64,000 bases of DNA from Alentia gelatinosa (GCA_950022655.1 OX465584.1:31686988-31750987); one strand, 5' to 3'; positions 37,401 to 46,490 are shown, numbered from the stretch's first letter. Numbers and translations are program-made. The notes: a model not told the origin generated them from the sequence alone.

Positions 37401-40317
37401 GGTCGCCCCGCCAGGCCTGTCGTAATGAAAGTGAGTTGAGTGCATGCTTAAACTGCCTCCATGTTGGAGCTAAATTATGTCTTAAAATATGTGCACCCAT
37501 TTCACGGTATCTGACTTAATGTTGATCAGTGAACTGCTGCCTGGGTAAATCTTGGCACGACCAGGATTCAGAATTTATATCGTGAACCACTTGTGCTGCT
37601 TCAAAAAGGTATATGATAAGTTATTCCATAGGGAATGCAAACAAATAGTTTGGTTTCCATCATTCTAGCATATAATGGTTTTGATAGATTTTCATATTGG
37701 ATTGTTTTCGTCTTATATGAAGAGCAGCCCATATGAAATGTTATACACGTTTAACATGTACATTACTAAAATGGTGGTGGGCTGATCCTTGATGGGATAC
37801 CGACGTCCTTGATGAGGACAATTTTATTTATATACAAAATTAACTAATTAACGGGAATTCTTTACATGAATGCCCAGCATGATAGAGTTAGTTTCAGCAA
37901 AATTAAATGTTCATAATCCATTGATCTACTCAGTCTACATTTTCCAAAAAAAATCAAAACATTTGAGGAGATTTTATCCTTTTTTCGATTATGTGTTTTC
38001 CGATACTATGTTTAAATAATCTATAATCAGAACGTTAATCAGAATGCATGGTATTGTCTACCCTATTTTCATTAGAGAGAGTACTGGCTTAATTACTCTG
38101 ATACTAACCTGTCAACAATTCCTTGACCCATTTCGATGTTGTACTTGAACTGCTTCAGCTGGTTCTCGCATTGTGAAAATATTTGATTCACTTCTCTTGT
38201 CTTTCCTGGGGTGAACATGAGAGGACCATAATCACAACCAGGCTGGTATTTAAAAGCAAATAGAGTAGAGCAGGATTTAGTATCTACAAAGAAAGTAGAG
38301 TTTAACCCTTTCCTTACTAATGATGCCACTATGGAGGGAGGGAGGGAGGGAGGGAGGGAGGGAGGGAGGGAGGGAGGGAGGGAGGGAGGGAGGGAGGGAG
38401 GGAGGGAGGGAGGGAGGGAGGGAGGGAGGGAGGGAGGGAGGGAGGGAGGGAGGGAGGGAGGGAGGGAGGGAGGGAGGGAGGGAGGGAGGGAGGGAGGGAG
38501 GGAGGGAGGGAGGGAGGGAGGGAGGGAGGGAGGGAGGGAGGGAGGGAGGGAGGGAGGGAGGGAGGGAGGGAGGGAGGGAGGGAGGGAGGGAGGGAGGGAG
38601 GGAGGGAGGGAGGGAGGGAGGGAGGGAGGGAGGGAGGGAGGGAGGGAGGGAGGGAGGGAGGGAGGGAGGGAGGGAGGGAGGGAGGGATATCCAATAGGGA
38701 AGGGCCTACATTGATTGGATATTTAAAGCCCTACCCCTCTGTGAACTCAACAGTTCATGGACCAGTGCAAACAGCCGAGGTGGGTGAGGGTGGGAAGGGA
38801 AATGGGAGAGGAGAGAGACCAGTTACCCTGCTAAGTTTTCTGTGTACATAGAAAATGTTTGCCTCATGGGACACCTTCATGGTTCAGTGCACACAGAGAC
38901 TGAGCCCTGTCTGCATGCTCCCTGGCCATATGCATCAAAATGGGGGATACAAATCTGTTCCTACACAAATGAAGTTCTACACAAATGAAGTAGGTCAAGG
39001 CAATATCTGGTGACAAATGATATTGCAAATAATTTTACAAACAAATATCATTTGACTGAATTTTGACTGATTTATAGAACATATTTACGAACCATTCTGA
39101 CATCTTTTTGTGTGTAAATATACTGAATAATACAGCCACTTATTCACCTGCTGCCCCCTCCCCCTCCCCTCCGACCACCATTATGAATTAGGCCAAAATA
39201 CAGGAGTGTCCTATCAAATATGTTTCAGCTAAATAATGACAATACCTAGGATGTAATATATATGGTTTTACAGGTAGAAATATGTCCATAAAGGATTTCT
39301 TAATAATAGACCTGTGACCCGACAAGCCCCCCTCCACCCGAACTCAAATCTCTCTTCTTCTTTTTTTAGATATCCATGTCAAAATGCTAAATCCTAAAAC
39401 TGTAAGATATTGTATGCCTATAAAACCTTCTGTTCAAAACAGAGTCATATTCCTATCTCTACTTTGTGAGCTATGATAAGCAAAAATATGGTCAGATCAC
39501 CCAGTGACTCTAAAAGCAGGTGTATTATAGTAGGCTATAGCCATAACCTAGACCAACCATACACCTGCTAATAAGATGAATAGATTAATGTTTTTGAGGG
39601 ATATATCAAAAAGAAAACATTGTTCTGTAAACGTAATTTGCCGGTATCTCACACGTGTTCCCAGACGTTTAAAAATCATTCAAAAGAACTCGTTTTGAGC
39701 ATCCGGGGTCACATGTTCAGACCGGAAAATTACGTTTACAGGAATATTGTTTTCTTATAGTAATTCAATCTGTTCTAGTGGCTGATAACTAAAAATGCTG
39801 AATATTGTTAGGTCCTCCTAAAAATAAGGCCAACAGCAAGACCTGTTAGGTCATCAATAATTTCGGGATCCCATTGACCAGCTCATATTGTCGCCATTAT
39901 CTCCAGGATAAACATTATTAGATAGGTACTTGCCCGATTACTTATCTTTGGTAAAAGTATGAAGGGGAATTGCTGTTCTAACGAGCATAGGGCACTACTG
40001 AGTGCCTTAGAATCCTTGGGCAACGAAAGTAATTCCCCATGGTGAGTTAGAATATGACAACAAACGTCCTTCATAGCTGAGGACATTTCTTCTGGATTTC
40101 AACTTACGTTCTTGTTGTCGCAGTTTGATGTCGAGGGTGTCAGTGACTTTATCGGCGAGTATGGAGAAGTCGAGTTCGGCGAGCTTCTCATCGATGAAGT
40201 CTTCTAGACTGGTGCTAGCGTCTATGGGAAACTGGTAGGAGCCGCCAAACTCCCTCTGCTCCTCCATCTCCAGGTCAGAAATAAAGTTAGCCTCACTGCT
40301 TCCCGATGGCGGTCTCT
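7908..40317 (-). CDS. SETDB1: Histone-lysine N-methyltransferase SETDB1 (H3K9), 28 coding exons
   Basis: A nuclear enzyme family that methylates histone H3 lysine 9 to build heterochromatin and silence transposons. Exons in gene order: 40317-40108, 38205-38109, 37416-37279, 35171-34946, 33402-33308, 33129-33027, 32672-32561, 31425-31010, 30769-30613, 29826-29698, 29183-29091, 28840-28772, 28403-28298, 27652-27469, 25353-25168, 24618-24500, 24208-24104, 21464-21371, 20932-20754, 20211-20149, 19668-19564, 19078-18654, 13146-13051, 12287-12165, 11625-11440, 10484-10369, 8517-8429, 8025-7908. Every junction is GT-AG and phase-consistent, giving 1,379 codons including stop; the human protein is about 1,290 aa. 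Domain order is N-terminal helix region, Tudors, MBD, pre-SET, bifurcated SET, post-SET. The first visible ATG is at 40267, but the 40317 boundary is an acceptor, so at least one 5' exon lies upstream. AATAAA overlaps the stop codon. Confidence 0.95.
8196..8236 (-). ncRNA. Hammerhead-like remnant, possibly Penelope-derived
   Basis: On the minus strand, in the last SETDB1 intron, TTGAAGA is followed by a short hairpin (GGAG, loop, CTCC) and then GAAACGTTG. The order CTGANGA, stem II, GAAAC is the hammerhead core, and a closely similar string is widespread in terminal repeats of Penelope-like retroelements. Here the first box is imperfect (CTTGAAGA), and I did not find stems I and III, so activity is doubtful. 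Confidence 0.3.
9150..10191 (+). mobile_element. TA-flanked repeat family, copy B
   Basis: Colinear with copies at 4436-5265, 14891-16017 and 38690-39568. It ends in CGTCCACCCGT followed by TA. It contains two long poly-C runs near 9690 and 10000 that are shared in position with copy C. The left boundary is approximate. It sits inside the SETDB1 intron between exons 10369 and 8517. Confidence 0.7.
11440..20211 (-). CDS. SETDB1: SETDB1 SET-domain insertion (exons 20-25)
   Basis: Exons 20211-20149, 19668-19564, 19078-18654, 13146-13051, 12287-12165 and 11625-11440 encode about 330 residues between the two SET halves; human SETDB1 has a similar-length insertion. The segment is Lys/Glu/Ser-rich and probably disordered. 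It contains a SUMO-interacting-motif-like TIVISDEDE and three short Lys/hydrophobic motifs ([27 protein letters not shown]) in separate exons. Exon 20 needs the upstream acceptor at 20212 to stay in frame. An extra small exon in the 5.5-kb intron at 13147-18653 cannot be excluded, although the flanking phases already agree. Confidence 0.88.
14891..16017 (+). mobile_element. TA-flanked TIR element, copy C (both ends present)
   Basis: It begins GCAGGTGGACG and ends with the exact reverse complement CGTCCACCTGC, each end bordered by TA, the Tc1/mariner target site. This is the only one of four copies in the window with both termini. It is 1,127 bp with poly-C runs near 15577 and 15780 and no transposase frame. 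It lies in the 13147-18653 SETDB1 intron. Confidence 0.75.
18185..18612. mobile_element. Decayed TIR element, pogo-like ends
   Basis: The left end (CAGTAGACTCACACCC, then GATCACCTCGCTGAAAGACC) resembles the reverse complement of the right end (AGAGTACCCTCGTTCTATTA, then GACCACCTCAGGGACTGG). The matches are patchy. The CAGT start and the GACACCTCG-like words recall the fragment at 6631. Exact boundaries are uncertain. It is located in a SETDB1 intron. Confidence 0.45.
19811..20114. mobile_element. piggyBac-like MITE, 304 bp
   Basis: Flanked on both sides by TTAA (19807-19810 and 20115-20118), with ends CCCATTAGGG and CTGTAAAGGG. The TTAA duplication and CCC-type termini identify a piggyBac-superfamily nonautonomous element. 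It is in the opposite orientation to the copy at 27802 and shares the ATCACGTGAT core and the GGGTCTG end segment. It lies 34 bp from a SETDB1 exon, inside the intron. Confidence 0.8.
20640..20730 (+). mobile_element. Fragment of the TA-flanked repeat family
   Basis: A short block (ATGACCATAAAACCTT, then CCCATCTGTATTAAGTAGCT) matches the segment that precedes the right end in copies A-D. Neither terminus is present. It is a remnant within a SETDB1 intron, just downstream of exon 20754. Confidence 0.55.
20754..21464 (-). CDS. SETDB1: SETDB1 SET domain, first half (exons 18-19)
   Basis: Exons 21464-21371 and 20932-20754, about residues 832-923. The cofactor-binding GWG motif is present ([20 protein letters not shown]), followed by [17 protein letters not shown] and KEGYESE, the typical SETDB1 boundary of the bifurcated SET. 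An acidic run (ESEEEEED) then opens the insertion. The first of these exons completes an Arg codon split across the intron at 21465-24103; that intron contains a dead retrotransposon. Confidence 0.95.
22740..23470 (+). mobile_element. Dead non-LTR retrotransposon fragment (RT)
   Basis: Plus-strand pieces read [18 protein letters not shown] (the conserved GVPQGS-LGP reverse-transcriptase block), then in shifted frames [31 protein letters not shown] and, near the 3' end, [20 protein letters not shown]. This order matches the RT palm, thumb and C-terminal tail of CR1/Jockey-type LINEs. Frameshifts, stops and loss of the catalytic block show that it is inactive. It is inserted antisense in a SETDB1 intron. 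Confidence 0.75.
24104..25353 (-). CDS. SETDB1: SETDB1 pre-SET exons 15-17
   Basis: Exons 25353-25168, 24618-24500 and 24208-24104, about residues 695-832. The pre-SET zinc-cluster cysteines are present in order: [14 protein letters not shown], then ETCSCARL, then [20 protein letters not shown]. The segment ends [13 protein letters not shown], leading straight into the SET domain. In this family the nine-cysteine cluster binds three zinc ions and stabilises the catalytic fold. No key cysteine appears to be lost. Confidence 0.95.
27469..30769 (-). CDS. SETDB1: SETDB1 linker and MBD exons 9-14
   Basis: Exons 30769-30613, 29826-29698, 29183-29091 and 28840-28772 encode a basic, Ser/Lys-rich linker with little family conservation. 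Exons 28403-28298 and 27652-27469 encode the methyl-CpG-binding-like domain, about residues 598-695: [44 protein letters not shown] and [14 protein letters not shown]. This matches the SETDB1 arrangement, where the MBD sits just before pre-SET. In the last of these exons, the acceptor at 27653 is the one that keeps the frame through [10 protein letters not shown]. Confidence 0.92.
27802..28174. mobile_element. piggyBac-like MITE, 373 bp, with palindromic modules
   Basis: TTAA lies on both sides (27798-27801 and 28175-28178) with ends CCCTTTAAAG and CTGAAAGGG. Near its right end are three near-identical modules spaced about 45 bp apart, each containing the palindrome ATGCCTNAAGGCAT. These may be transposase binding sites. 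The element lies in the SETDB1 intron between exons 28298 and 27652. Confidence 0.85.
31010..33402 (-). CDS. SETDB1: SETDB1 Tudor-domain exons 5-8
   Basis: Exons 33402-33308, 33129-33027, 32672-32561 and 31425-31010, covering roughly residues 239-449 counted from the 40267 ATG. The sequence follows the SETDB1 triple-Tudor pattern: [29 protein letters not shown] and LPVGSRVV, then [31 protein letters not shown] and the closing [15 protein letters not shown]. In the family these domains read modified H3 tails. The 416-bp exon is noticeably more GC-rich than its flanks, as expected for strongly constrained coding sequence. Confidence 0.95.
31503..32165. mobile_element. TIR element of about 660 bp
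   Basis: The left segment TGACTCACTGGCACACTGCA (then CCGCTAGAG) matches in inverted orientation the right segment CCGGAGCGGCGCAGTGTGAC. The interior near 32050-32150 is shared with the short element at 49390-49511 (AAGGCGCGGAGGGAA, CCTAAGATTG). No transposase is visible. It sits in the SETDB1 intron between exons 32561 and 31425. The ends are approximate. Confidence 0.55.
34515..34625. mobile_element. piggyBac-like MITE, left-end remnant
   Basis: TTAA at 34511-34514 is followed by CCATTTACGGACAAGGGTCT, which resembles the start of the 27802 element, and by one GATGCCTCAAGG palindrome module. The right end is missing. Similar isolated ends occur at 38311 (next to the GGAG array) and possibly at 43038 and 56486. 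Confidence 0.5.
34946..40317 (-). CDS. SETDB1: SETDB1 N-terminal exons 1-4
   Basis: Exons 40317-40108, 38205-38109, 37416-37279 and 35171-34946. Exon 1 contains [15 protein letters not shown], which aligns with the conserved N-terminal helix of the SETDB1 family (a region known for cofactor binding), and the next exon continues as a likely coiled segment. The third exon has an acidic [10 protein letters not shown] patch and a His/Gln-rich stretch. The fourth is Pro/Ser/Thr-rich and probably disordered. If translation starts at 40267, 23 residues precede the helix. The open frame continues 16 codons upstream to the splice acceptor, so a start in an upstream exon is equally possible. For exon 2 the acceptor at 38206 keeps the frame; an upstream AG would introduce a stop. 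Confidence 0.85.
35608..35752. repeat. 145-bp near-perfect palindrome
   Basis: The two arms (CAGAACAG and onward on the left, CCAGTTCTG on the right) pair over more than 50 bases each with few mismatches, including CTAACCACCACGCCACTCGT against its complement. Even the centre is partly self-complementary. It would form a long hairpin in the SETDB1 pre-mRNA. It may be a foldback MITE; no target duplication is clear. Confidence 0.7.
36103..36998. mobile_element. TA-flanked TIR element, 896 bp
   Basis: The left end TGGGTAAGGCTCAAGAGAAG (then TGCACCA) is inverted at the right end (TGGTGCATTTTTCATGAGCC, then TTACCCA). TA flanks both ends. The interior is very AT-rich without a transposase frame. 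It lies in the SETDB1 intron between exons 37279 and 35171. Confidence 0.7.
38333..38687 (+). repeat. GGAG tetranucleotide array, about 89 units
   Basis: 355 bp of essentially perfect GGAG repeats in the first visible SETDB1 intron. It reads as a pyrimidine CTCC array in the transcript. It arose from the GGGA-rich left part of repeat copy D, since copy A has the short ancestral tract at 4447-4498. It abuts a truncated piggyBac-like end. The long Gly-Arg-Glu and Pro-Ser-Leu open frames across it are artefacts. Confidence 0.98.
38690..39568 (+). mobile_element. TA-flanked repeat family, copy D
   Basis: Begins with GGGAAGGGCCTACATTGATT, as in copy A, and runs to ACACCTGC followed by TA. It carries the same GCCTCATGG, CAAAATGG, CATATTCCTATCT and TAGGCTATAGCCATAACC blocks as the other copies, with internal deletions. 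It lies just downstream of the GGAG array, in the SETDB1 intron. Confidence 0.7.
39609..39758. repeat. 150-bp inverted repeat (small foldback MITE)
   Basis: The left arm AAGAAAACATTGTTCTGTAA (then ACGTAATTTGCCGGT) pairs with the right arm (ACCGGAAAATTACGTTTACA, then GGAATATTGTTTTCTT). Arms are about 35 bp with a few mismatches. It is 350 bp from SETDB1 exon 1, inside its intron. Confidence 0.65.
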
Positions 40318-41752
40318 CTGTGAAAATACACGGTTTAAATAAGGTTTCAGGTTATTTATTTACAGGAATAGAGGGAATTTGTGTAAAGGCTTTTTTCTTT
40401 TTAATTTTAAGAACTAAGCGTCCAGCGTCTCCAACCGATCTGCTGATTTTATATTTGAACCCGAAAAAGAATTGCAGCAGCCCTGGTCGTTCTGAAGCAG
40501 ATCAGTAATCCGATACATCGTAATGAAATCTAATTTTTCTTTCGCCCAAAAACAAGAGAGGATTATAGAAAATGTAGTAGAAAGAAATTAGCGGACCCAA
40601 AAGCTAGCCTGGTGAACAATGTGTGTAATAGCAGGAGACAGGAATTGATCCTTCTTTCTGACAAGGCATCAGTAAAGCTAGAATATAAATGAGTTTCACT
40701 GTGTCCGGCAATAGAGTCATCTGTTCAGAGGAAAAACACACTCACTATAAAAACAACTACAGAAGTCATTCTCACAACAGACAGGGATTCTCAAAACCTA
40801 AAAGACAACAAGCATGCGAACTAAGAATACCAAGATGCTTGAGTTTAAATGTCAACAAACTATCAGAGGTATTACGAACCGCGACATCCGGTTTGACCTA
40901 CAAGTAATCATATAGAATAACCTGACCATGGTCGCACACTATGCAAGACGAGATCAGACTTGGCATTTACTTACGGTACGAGGCAACGTTCCGTGAATAA
41001 TGTCAACCTCATTCAGTCTTTTATAATGTATGACCATACTTTGGCTGTTCTATATTCAATACATACCCTGAATTTAGAATAGTTTCCTTTAAATTGGTGA
41101 AGAAACTATGTTGAAGTGCAGGTTCACATTCAGCCGATGTCTCAATGTGTTCCGCACAACAGAAACTGTTAGAAGTATGTGAACGAGTCTAAAATAATAA
41201 CCAATACCATGACTTTCATTCAAAGGTTTTCCCTTATGGGAGTTCACAGATACGTCGCAGACCTAACTCTGTAACATATATGCTGTGCGCAAAGGTAGAC
41301 TACTAGCACTCTACTACATATTTTACAAAACTAAATGAATTTACAGTAAATTCACTGGGACACGATATAAAAGGAACTCACTTCAAACTGACCAACAGGT
41401 TACATATGGTTAACTAATTCTGAACTAGTGCCTACATGCGGGGTAAGTCAGCTTTTGGGGATGCCATAATCAAAAGAGGTCAGGGATCCAACATTGCAGT
41501 CATTCGCACGGATTATGGCGAAGTGGCCTGTTAGCGAAGTGGCTTGTGAGGATGTGGCCCACTCCCATGTTGGTCGCTGGCACATCACGTCATAGGGAAG
41601 GTGTTTCCACCATGACAGAACTTAATCTTATTAACCTGGGGAAATTTGCAACAAGTAAAGCCAGAACTTTGACTGTCTCAGGATTTAAATTCTGATTTAT
41701 TTGCGATTTTCTTTTTCTACTGCACTCCGGAGTTGTCCCGCCACAGGCCACT

Positions 41753-42153
41753 TTACCACAGCTGAAATTGGAATGGGGGGCCGGCTTGCTTAAGGCCCAT
41801 TCCGCTCGGTGGGGCCACATCGCCATTTCCCAGCCACTCGTCTGTTGGGATTGGGTGAAAAAAAGGGCGCAGAGCGAGATCGACACACACTAACCCAGTT
41901 GCCTCCCGTCCGGTAACACCGAGGGTTCTGGGTAAGCGTCCCGGTTCATGTTAATAAAATGTCGACTGCATAACCGCGTGTTGTTCCTGTCAGTTATGTC
42001 CACCTTGCTGAGCTTTGTACCCGCGAACAGAGCAAACTTGATCCATTTTCTGCGAAGTGACTGGTTCTTGGTCGGGAAACGGTGGAGCCGGACCCCGATT
42101 GTAAGGGTGTGTTTTGACGAGGACTTGCACCCAGTAATGCAGCATTTCACCAT
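41753..42153 (-). CDS. THAP zinc-finger domain protein (short gene or 5' exon)
   Basis: THAP domains are C2CH zinc fingers that bind DNA. The exon 42153-41895 encodes 86 residues with the full signature: C4/C5 and C9, HRFP at 24-27, the invariant Trp at 37, and LCSRHF placing C62 and H65. An in-frame stop four codons upstream fixes the ATG at 42153. The exon ends at a good donor (GTTAGT) in phase 1. Two continuations fit that phase: an acceptor at 41842, giving 29 more codons and a stop at 41753 (115 aa), or SETDB1 exon 1 at 40317. The usual C-terminal AVPxxF is only loosely matched (VLPDGRQ). The THAP call is firm; the gene model is not. Confidence 0.75.
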
Positions 42154-44640
42154 GACTAGGCCCTAAATTCAGCAGATCTATAGCACAGGAAAAAGGCAAA
42201 GGAACGTGATTACCGAGAGTGATGTTTGACTCCGGAGGGTCAGAAACACTGGGATACTGTATCTGATATCTATGAAGAATCTGATCTGAACAGGATCCTC
42301 TCGTGGGTTATAATGGAGTCCAGCACTGGTGATCTAGGAAGGCTGGAAGAATTGTCCTGAGACGGTTGGCCAATCTTAAGTTGCCCGATGAAGGAGACTG
42401 TGGTTGTGGCTTTATTATTTCCTACAGTTCAACTTTGATTTTCCGACATTTCCGACAGAATATATGGAAAGACATTGCCTAAAATTAAGCCTCATTCAGG
42501 TACACCTATCACAGACTACAAACTGATGCACTTCAGTTGACAGTTTTGCTGGAATTCAGTTTTTAAGCGTATAAGACACTGATTTGCCGATTCTTCCCAA
42601 CGGTTCACCTGGAAGAATTGGTGATAGTCGGTTTCGATGTAAGTACTTTACCGACGTGATTCTGTGACCCACCGAGGTCACTGGTCATTACAAGTAGGAA
42701 GTGACTGATTCTTCCCGACTATAAAACAATGATGCAGATCCCTGACGCCCACAGATCTGATTACCAGAATGAATTGTTAACAATCAGAGTACATGTATGT
42801 AGGATACCAGTGTATAACAACCTGACTGTGATCATATGGTACCACTGCGAGCTGGGCTGGTTTGGGCTGAGGGCCAAGTGGTGGGCCTTGATAGAAAATA
42901 ATGTAGAGTTTAATAACTTCTGATGTAATAAAGGTATCTGGTATTCATAGTCAAATTGTTCTTGCCTTTGTATTCACTACTCATTGTTATGTAATGCTTG
43001 TATATGACACAGGGGGAAACATGCCAAGATAAATTTAACCCTTTGCTAATAATTGCCTACAGTCCGTAAGTTGTGCCGGATCTGAAGAATCTATCAGTTA
43101 GTGACAACTGACAGATCAATCTCTTATTGTCTATTTAATCGTTGATGTAGCCAAATTACTGACTTCCTCATACCTTTGAATTGCATAAAAAATTATCAAG
43201 CCGTTTGAAATGTTGAATTACGTTCTCTTTAGGCTCAATACCTGGCCTACAACCCAGCCTGGCCCAGCCAGCGGTGGTACTTTGACATCACGGCGGGGAT
43301 CACTGGATGGAATAAAAGACACTAACGCTTCGTCGCCAGCACTTTCTGGACACTACGCTTTGTACAGCGGACGCTACCTTCGTTTTCGGGAGATTTCGCA
43401 GCGACAGCGTTGTACATGCCCCCCCCCCCCCAAGTTTTGCGTTTTTATAATAAAAATATCACTACACAGCCAGTCATCAGACTTAGTTCTATTTGTTGGT
43501 ATCTAATTAATACCGCTATGGCTAAATATGAACTACAAGTAATAGTAGGAAGTATACCTTTTTGGTTATAAGTAGGAAAATTACTCACACCTCATCTCCC
43601 TTGTTTGGGCCTTAGTAGAAACTGAATGAGAGTTAGTAGTGTTGGAGTTTACTGCACAATGGGCAGGTCGCGAATTACGATGCGAGGCCCTAGCTAAGCG
43701 TAGTGGGAAGCAGACCTGACCGCAGTGCGATAAACACCAACACTATTAACTTGAGTACAGTTTAGTGTCTATCCTACCCCGTCTCCACGACTTTAGAAAA
43801 ATAGGAAATATGTTAGTACTCACCGATATCTGGTTGTTAATAGTAGAATTATTGGAGACTTACCTGGTAAGTTGAAGTAAAATTGAGATTTTACCGAGGA
43901 CAACACGTAGTGTTGTAGGGGACAGATTCTAGCCATTTTAGTTCCTCCCAGTTCCTCCTATTAAGTTATCCAGTAACCGACTATAAATATACCCAGGCAG
44001 TTGCCGTGTGGCAAGCGTAATATCCGTCCACCCCCCTTCCCCCCAAAAATAAAAGGAGACCCAAAGCGAGCCCACAACAAAGCATAGTGTCCAGATTCTG
44101 CTGGATGCGGGTATTGTAAATCGACAGTGATTGTTACTGATTGATTCTGACCATCTGATTGATGTCAAGGCCTCATAATGAGTTAATATACTTTTAACCC
44201 ACTACCTAATAAACGCTATGGGAAAAGGAGTAACACATATTTGCATCACTTTATCAATATTGCCTCGGTCTATAAACATTGTTCTCATGGTATCTGGACA
44301 CTATGCTTCGTTGCGAGCATGCTTCAGTTATCGGGAGGGGGTGAACGATAGACACTACGCTTTGCCACGTCACTGGTTAGGCCTATTTATTTTTGCTCTT
44401 TTTATTGTGCGTTTTTAAGTTCCCCTTACCTGTCTGCTTCATAACAATTTGTAAGGCTTAGAGACCACCGTTTAATGTTTGACAGAAGATGTCATTTTCA
44501 TCGGCAATCAAATGGGTGGATATTAGAGAATTCATGTAAGTATTCACCTGTTGCACATAAGCATTGCGGGAACTTGACTCAACCAGGGAAAAAAGACTCT
44601 AGTCATGTAACTACATCCAAAATGGAAGAAAATTACTGAC
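42154..44640. other. Intergenic, no gene seen
   Basis: No conserved domains found. Words of the type GACACTACGCTTCG recur in both orientations (about 43350, 44085, 44300, 44353 and again near 46095-46130), suggesting fragments of one unidentified repeat. A C-run lies near 43420. TTAACCCTTTGC at 43035 may be a piggyBac-like end. Confidence 0.45.
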
Positions 44641-44734
44641 TTTTTCACATGTCTGGAAGGTCCTAGCACATCCACTCACTTGAAACTCACTCAGCTAGAC
44701 AAAAGCCCAGCTGAAAACCTGGGCCAGGCCCTGA

Positions 44735-45455
44735 TTGGTAGCACCCAGACCGGAGAGGATACCCATCCTCCCTCTACGTCTGGCCTACCACAACCTACCT
44801 ATTCCAACAATTTTGAGAACAAAATTAAATGTACTACCTCCAAGAAATACAGAGGTTAGCACTGCATTGAAGCCTATGGACTCAAACAATAAAAGCAATT
44901 TGGAAATCCTTAGGAACATAGACCTTTCACCTCAGATGCACAATGCCCCTTGCCCTCCCATTGTATCACAACAGAAAGATTCTGTGACTGAAAAAAACAG
45001 TACTACTTTTCATATCATCAATGATATGCTCCCCAAGTCACTCCACCGGACTTGGACAGACATGAGAGATGCGGCAGTGCGGCAAATGAAGACTAAAACA
45101 TGTGCCCATTCCACTAAAAATGCGGACACGTGGAGCCATGGGTGTGCTGCCTGGCACCCCTACCAGGCTACTTAGAGCTCTTCATGCCCAAATACTCCAG
45201 GAAAGGAAGTCCTCGGCCATGCACATTAATAAAAGCATGGCAGATGTATTGAAGGCCCAGGAGAAGGTCGACCTACAGATAAGGGAAGAGTCTTACCACA
45301 CCCTTGACCAAACTCTGACCGACTCTAAGATGGAGCAGGAGGAGCGCAATCTGAATACTGTAAAGGACCACCGGAGGGGGGGGGGGGGGATTACGAAGAA
45401 TGTATACCATACTGCATCTGAAAAACTCAGGCTTCTGAGAGATGTTTTGATCTAA
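44735..45455 (+). other. Two overlapping open frames, unrecognised (possible dead element ORF)
   Basis: A 146-codon frame (44735-45175, beginning MVAPRPERIP) overlaps a 117-codon frame in another phase (45102-45455, MPIPLKMRTRG). Both have protein-like composition; the second has a Lys/Glu-rich helical stretch around LKAQEKVDLQIREES and then a G-run, possibly a slippage point. Together they look like one frame broken by a frameshift, perhaps a transposon protein. I recognise no domain. Confidence 0.3.
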
Positions 45456-45459
45456 ATAA

Positions 45460-46490
45460 AAAAAATAAAAAACCCAGGACAGAATTCAAAAGAGATGCAC
45501 ATGGGCCCCCACCGATGAGAAGATCCTCGAACCTTGCAACTTCCTCAAGTCAGAACCGGCCAAAATCACATAGCCATATATTCTGGAAGGGGCTTCCAAC
45601 AGGGGCTCTGGGAAACCCAGGGGAAAAGACAAGGGTCAACAAGGAGGAAAGGCAACCAGGCAACCTGAACAAAATGCTCTGATCCAACTAAACAAAACAT
45701 ATGGTCTGCGGCAAACACTCCAGGTGGCTCGTGGATCAACAACAGGTCAGTTCCTGGAATCCCAACCAGGTGAGAACCAAAAGTTTGGCCACGACAGCCA
45801 GTGGCGCAACTGTCTATGAGGGACTGAACACGGGATGAAAAACTCTAAAGGCAAGAAAACGATCATGTGATCCTACCAACAAATAGCAGTCTAGTTCTGT
45901 GATGAACTCATAGCAGGGATGTCAGTTCGAGTCAGAGAAAGAAGTGGAAATAGTTTTCATGTGGATTTGGAACTCGGGTATAACGAAGCACACTCTTTAA
46001 CACTGTATATGATTAACATAGAAAAAAGAATCGCAACGTTGTTTCCGAGGCGGTCACCGCGCTGTCTTGCGAAAACGATGCTTTGCGTCGCGTAGTGTCC
46101 CAAGCGCATTTACTACGAAGCATAGTGTCTTGTATTCATTTCCATCTGACCTTTCCCAGTTTTGCTATTGCAAACAGCTATGGAAGTGGGCTGTGATGGT
46201 ATTAAATCAAATCTCCTCTTACATCTGATTGTATTACCATTGATAAAGTAATTTCTACACCTCAACAAAGTCAATTGCGGAGTCTTAAAAGTTGCAATTT
46301 TTAGAGAAACTGAGTAGAATTGAAACTTTAAAAAGATAGACAGTATCATACTTTTCATGAAATAAATATAATATAAATAATAAAGGAAGACAGACATTTT
46401 CGTCTTCTGCTCGTTCCTCGACTCGAATTGGTTTATCGTTATATATAGCTTAGTGTGTAAACATAAAAGTCAGCATCATGATCATGTGAT
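45460..46490. other. Intergenic, no gene seen
   Basis: No recognisable exon. GCAGGGATGTCAGTTCGAGT at 45913 resembles the end of the CAGGGATG elements below but has no clear partner. Confidence 0.4.

Noticed and set aside
38320..38714. Three long open frames of about 125 codons encoding Gly-Arg-Glu or Pro-Ser-Leu repeats
   Set aside because: They are translations of the GGAG array in different frames, with no codon variation or flanking coding sequence.
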